Positions 61,710 to 64,000 of a DNA stretch of 64,000 nt are shown here, one piece after another. The notes under the pieces were generated by a model. It did no database searches, was not told the DNA's origin, and worked only from the letters and a program-made list of their open reading frames with translations. This DNA is from Eubacterium sp. AF22-8LB (GTDB lineage: Bacteria > Bacillota_I > Bacilli_A > Erysipelotrichales > Erysipelotrichaceae). Both the position numbers and the translations under genes were made by a program. The stretch spans positions 1 through 64,000 of the forward strand of contig NZ_QRVI01000011.1 in the NCBI RefSeq assembly GCF_003458715.1. The letters run 5' to 3'. Every line of letters begins with the position of its first letter. Within the stretch, counting starts at the first letter, position 1.

Positions 61710-62717
61710 ATGGCAAAACAAGCAACACTTAAACAATGGAAAGAGCTCTATGATCTTACTTTAGAAATTACAAAATTAAAGCCTTGGAAATCTTACTGGG
61801 ATCTAGATTTAATTGCGGTTGAAACGAAGAAAAATGAAGAACCAAACTTCGTATCTATTATGGGCAAAAGTGGTACATGTACAGGTATCAGTGTCTATCA
61901 TGGCATGGAGGGTTATAGTGATTTTTGTCAAATCTGTAATGATGATTATAATGTTCCTGCAACATTTGTCATGTCAGATCAAAACTGCATTACTTGCTAC
62001 TGGGGAAACCGAGATGAAGTAGATGAAGACATGTATTCGATCATCAAACAATTGGACCTTCGTTTTCGTGGAAATGGAAATTGGATCTATTTCAAAACAT
62101 TTGAAAAGAAAAGCTTTCCAAGCTTACCTAACTTTGGCGAAGTAAAAATGTTGATTGAAACATACAAAGGCTTACTAGAAACACTAAAACATGAAGAATA
62201 TCAAGAATCTGTTTTTGAAAATGGGGACATCTATTATGCCCAGAAGGATGAAGATGGAAATTGGTTTTCATACACTGTTCCTAGGCCAGAAGAGCCAGAC
62301 CGATATAACACAATTTATGTGAATGATGCAAGCTTAATTGAGCATTTTAAAAATATTGAAACAAGTGATCTAGAGCTTGCGATTGATATAGACTATATGA
62401 TGGTCCCTACAAATGATACCGGTTTTGAAAGACCTATCAATCCCTTGGCCTATATTGTATTTGATTTAAGAAACAACCAAATCCTTCATTTTGACTTGAT
62501 ACATCCAGATCAAGAAGACTATGAAGTTATTATGAATAATTTCTTAGGAGCCATTGAAAATTTTGGCAAACCTAAGCATGTATATGCGAGAAATCCTTAT
62601 ATACTAAACTGGCTCGAATATATTTGTGAAAAGTTAGAGATTCCATTGGTTGAAGATAATTTAGAGGAAATTGAAGACATATTTGAAATGTTAAAACAAT
62701 TTGGAGTAGAAGAATGA
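61710..62717 (+). CDS. Unknown acidic protein, possibly DUF6930-type
   Basis: 335-aa soluble, acidic protein with no signal or membrane segment. The N-terminal half (WDLDLIAVETKKNEEPNFVSIMGKSG, then GNRDEVDEDMYSIIKQLDLRFRGNGNWIYF) and the C-terminal half (PLAYIVFDLRNNQILHFDLIHPDQEDYE) look like two separate alpha/beta domains. The latter resembles a DUF6930-like module, by impression only. It has GAGGAA upstream and overlaps the next gene by ATGA, so the two proteins are probably made together. I cannot assign a function. Confidence 0.65.
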   Translation: MAKQATLKQWKELYDLTLEITKLKPWKSYWDLDLIAVETKKNEEPNFVSIMGKSGTCTGISVYHGMEGYSDFCQICNDDYNVPATFVMSDQNCITCYWGNRDEVDEDMYSIIKQLDLRFRGNGNWIYFKTFEKKSFPSLPNFGEVKMLIETYKGLLETLKHEEYQESVFENGDIYYAQKDEDGNWFSYTVPRPEEPDRYNTIYVNDASLIEHFKNIETSDLELAIDIDYMMVPTNDTGFERPINPLAYIVFDLRNNQILHFDLIHPDQEDYEVIMNNFLGAIENFGKPKHVYARNPYILNWLEYICEKLEIPLVEDNLEEIEDIFEMLKQFGVEE

Positions 62718-63535
62718 AAAAGAAATTAGAAAAACAAATTGATGCTATGATGGAAATGACTTTAGACGCCATCACAAAAAACAAACAATTAGAACCCGTT
62801 TTAAATGAATTATTTCATTATGCGCCAGATGATGAAGAATACCAATTCCTTTTATTAAGTGAAATTGCGAATACATATCTGCATACATTATTAGACTATA
62901 ATTCAGAACTTCATGATTGTTCTTTTGAAGAAGGCATAAAAATGTGTATTGAAGAAAAAACAGACTTCTTAATGGAAAGATTTCAAACTTGTACTATTCA
63001 ATTCCAACTGGATGACATCACAAGAACAATCACATTCCCTAAGCGATTGCCATTAGCAGATATGGCCTACTTTTTAATGTCTAGCTTAGATATTGTTTGT
63101 AGCTATGATTTCATGATCAACTGTGATGGTATTGATTATTCTATGGAAGAAATGCAAATGTGTTCTATTGCCGATTTATGTCTAGAAAAAAACGATATGT
63201 TTCTTCTTTCATTCTTTGACTCTGAAACAGATGAATTCTATCCAATAACAGGAAAATTATTAAATGAAGAATTAAATGATAAAGAAATAGAATTAGAACG
63301 CATTCAAGTTATTGAAACTAAAAATGATGGTCCTTGGGTAGAAGAGAATGAACGTCGTTCTTTAAACGAACAAAACGAACAATTGGTTTCAGGATTCTTC
63401 TTTAATAAAATGTTTTATGAAAGACCTGATCTATTTGAAGAATTAGAAAACGGCAAAGATATTGAAGAATTACTTTTCCAAATGATTGATGAAGAATTAA
63501 ATGATGATATATATGATACTGAATATATGAACTAA
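62714..63535 (+). CDS. Unknown acidic protein, possible pRiA4b ORF-3-like domain
   Basis: 273-aa acidic protein. The central part (TIQFQLDDITRTITFPKRLPLADMAYFLMSSLD... CSIADLCLEKNDMFLLSFFDSETDEFYPI, about 94-177) has the layout of the plasmid pRiA4b ORF-3 domain. Other parts are Glu/Asp/Leu-rich (DLFEELENGKDIEELLFQMIDEELNDD). There is no membrane segment. It is coupled by an ATGA overlap to the gene before it and followed by a strong terminator. The domain match is tentative, and no function can be assigned. Confidence 0.6.
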   Translation: MKKKLEKQIDAMMEMTLDAITKNKQLEPVLNELFHYAPDDEEYQFLLLSEIANTYLHTLLDYNSELHDCSFEEGIKMCIEEKTDFLMERFQTCTIQFQLDDITRTITFPKRLPLADMAYFLMSSLDIVCSYDFMINCDGIDYSMEEMQMCSIADLCLEKNDMFLLSFFDSETDEFYPITGKLLNEELNDKEIELERIQVIETKNDGPWVEENERRSLNEQNEQLVSGFFFNKMFYERPDLFEELENGKDIEELLFQMIDEELNDDIYDTEYMN

Positions 63536-63563
63536 AAAGGATCACACACATGATCCTTTTTTT
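63535..63563 (+). terminator. Terminator of the two-gene acidic protein operon
   Basis: AAAAGGATCA and TGATCCTTTT form a 10-bp stem around CACACA, with three more T residues. Confidence 0.9.
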
Positions 63564-63619
63564 CCTGGCTTGCGACTATAGGGTTAAGAGCAATTTTCAC
63601 AAGCCAAGATTATATATTA

Positions 63620-64000
63620 TTAAGCTTCATATTTTAATGCATCTTTACCACGACTACCCGTTGAGATACGAATAACATCTGCAACATCGTAAACAAAGAT
63701 TTTTCCATCCCCAATATTTCCAGTATATAATGCTTTTTTAGCAGCATTTACAACTTCTTGTACTGGTACTTCACTTACTACAACTTCTACTTTTAATTTT
63801 GGAAGCAATTCCATATTAACTTTGGCACCACGATAGTAACTTGTCTGTCCCTTTTGTACACCACAACCAGACACTTTTGTGACTGTCATACCACCAATTC
63901 CAATTTCATTTAATGCAGCTTTGATCTTATCAAACTTCTCTGCTTTCGTAATAATAACAACCTTTGAAATAGATCCATCACTATGAATCACTTTAGTAGG
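63620..64000 (-). CDS. P-II nitrogen-regulatory domain, 5' end outside window (possible Amt fusion)
   Basis: The frame ends at 63620 and stays open to the right edge. From VVIITKAEKFDKIKAALNEIGIGGMTVTKVSGCG onward it is a complete GlnB/GlnK fold with T-loop QKGQTSYYRGAKVNMELLPK and C-loop TGNIGDGKIFVYDVADVIRISTG. The tyrosine uridylylated in E. coli GlnB is replaced (RGAKVNM). No in-frame ATG lies before the P-II start; upstream codons read PTKVIHSDGSISK, a linker-like stretch. It may begin at GTG 63991 or be the tail of an ammonium transporter. The left neighbour shows no terminator of its own. Confidence 0.8.
   Translation of the reverse strand, partial: PTKVIHSDGSISKVVIITKAEKFDKIKAALNEIGIGGMTVTKVSGCGVQKGQTSYYRGAKVNMELLPKLKVEVVVSEVPVQEVVNAAKKALYTGNIGDGKIFVYDVADVIRISTGSRGKDALKYEA

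Overview
The window comes from a low-GC Gram-positive bacterium. PolC-type DNA polymerase III, RNase J, PTS and ThiXYZ-type transporters, TPP and Mn2+ riboswitches, strong AAGGAGG ribosome sites and a SCIFF ranthipeptide all point to Bacillota. The mix looks most like gut Erysipelotrichia, but that placement is an inference from gene content. Genes are dense and arranged in short, tightly overlapping operons (ATGA, TAATG or 8-nt overlaps), most ending in obvious hairpin plus U-tract terminators. No tRNA, rRNA, CRISPR array or complete mobile element was seen.

Layout. 1-9.3 kb (all minus): end of an amino-sugar PTS/isomerase operon, a gene-poor stretch (1726-2255), a sugar mutarotase plus HAD phosphatase, then an operon of Mn-dependent pyrophosphatase, PepT, malic enzyme and patatin, and the HU gene. 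9.3-16.9 kb: threonine biosynthesis. thrC-thrB-ACT regulator-Lit-like transacylase-maf run left and hom-lysC-asd run right from interleaved divergent promoters. 16.9-20.8 kb: a DUF4097 protein, an HD phosphohydrolase preceded by a structured 125-nt RNA, an azlCD pair whose azlC is frameshifted, and small or hypothetical genes. 20.9-25.9 kb: a COG0523 metallochaperone GTPase, then a TPP-riboswitch-controlled thiamine-precursor ABC transporter with a TatD hydrolase, and a decayed shikimate-kinase-like gene.

25.9-36 kb: TraX-like and DUF975-type membrane proteins, a nitroreductase, two tandem Old Yellow Enzyme/FAD oxidoreductases, and the SCIFF locus (precursor, two tandem terminators, radical SAM maturase, overlapping PLP decarboxylase). 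36-41.4 kb: a TetR regulator divergent from an MMPL transporter and a large secreted heptad-repeat protein. 41.4-46.1 kb: two CaCA cation exchangers (one behind a yybP-ykoY Mn2+ riboswitch), an Rpn-type nuclease, an mscL gene broken by a deletion, and a dicarboxylate symporter. 46.1-53.4 kb: ftsW/rodA-rsmD-coaD-rnc-polC operon. 53.4-64 kb: peptide deformylase, RNase J, an atypical metallophosphoesterase, an MnmM/macro-domain/RmuC operon, creatininase-like, PAP2, a lipase-like hydrolase, a flavin-binding protein, two unknown acidic proteins, and a P-II domain that runs off the right edge, perhaps fused to an ammonium transporter.

The most notable points are the SCIFF-decarboxylase operon with transcriptional separation of precursor and maturase, an unassigned structured RNA at 18281-18405, the MMPL/heptad-repeat export pair with a visible TetR operator, a Lit-like lipoprotein transacylase inside the threonine operon, and three independently broken genes (azlC, mscL, a shikimate-kinase homologue).
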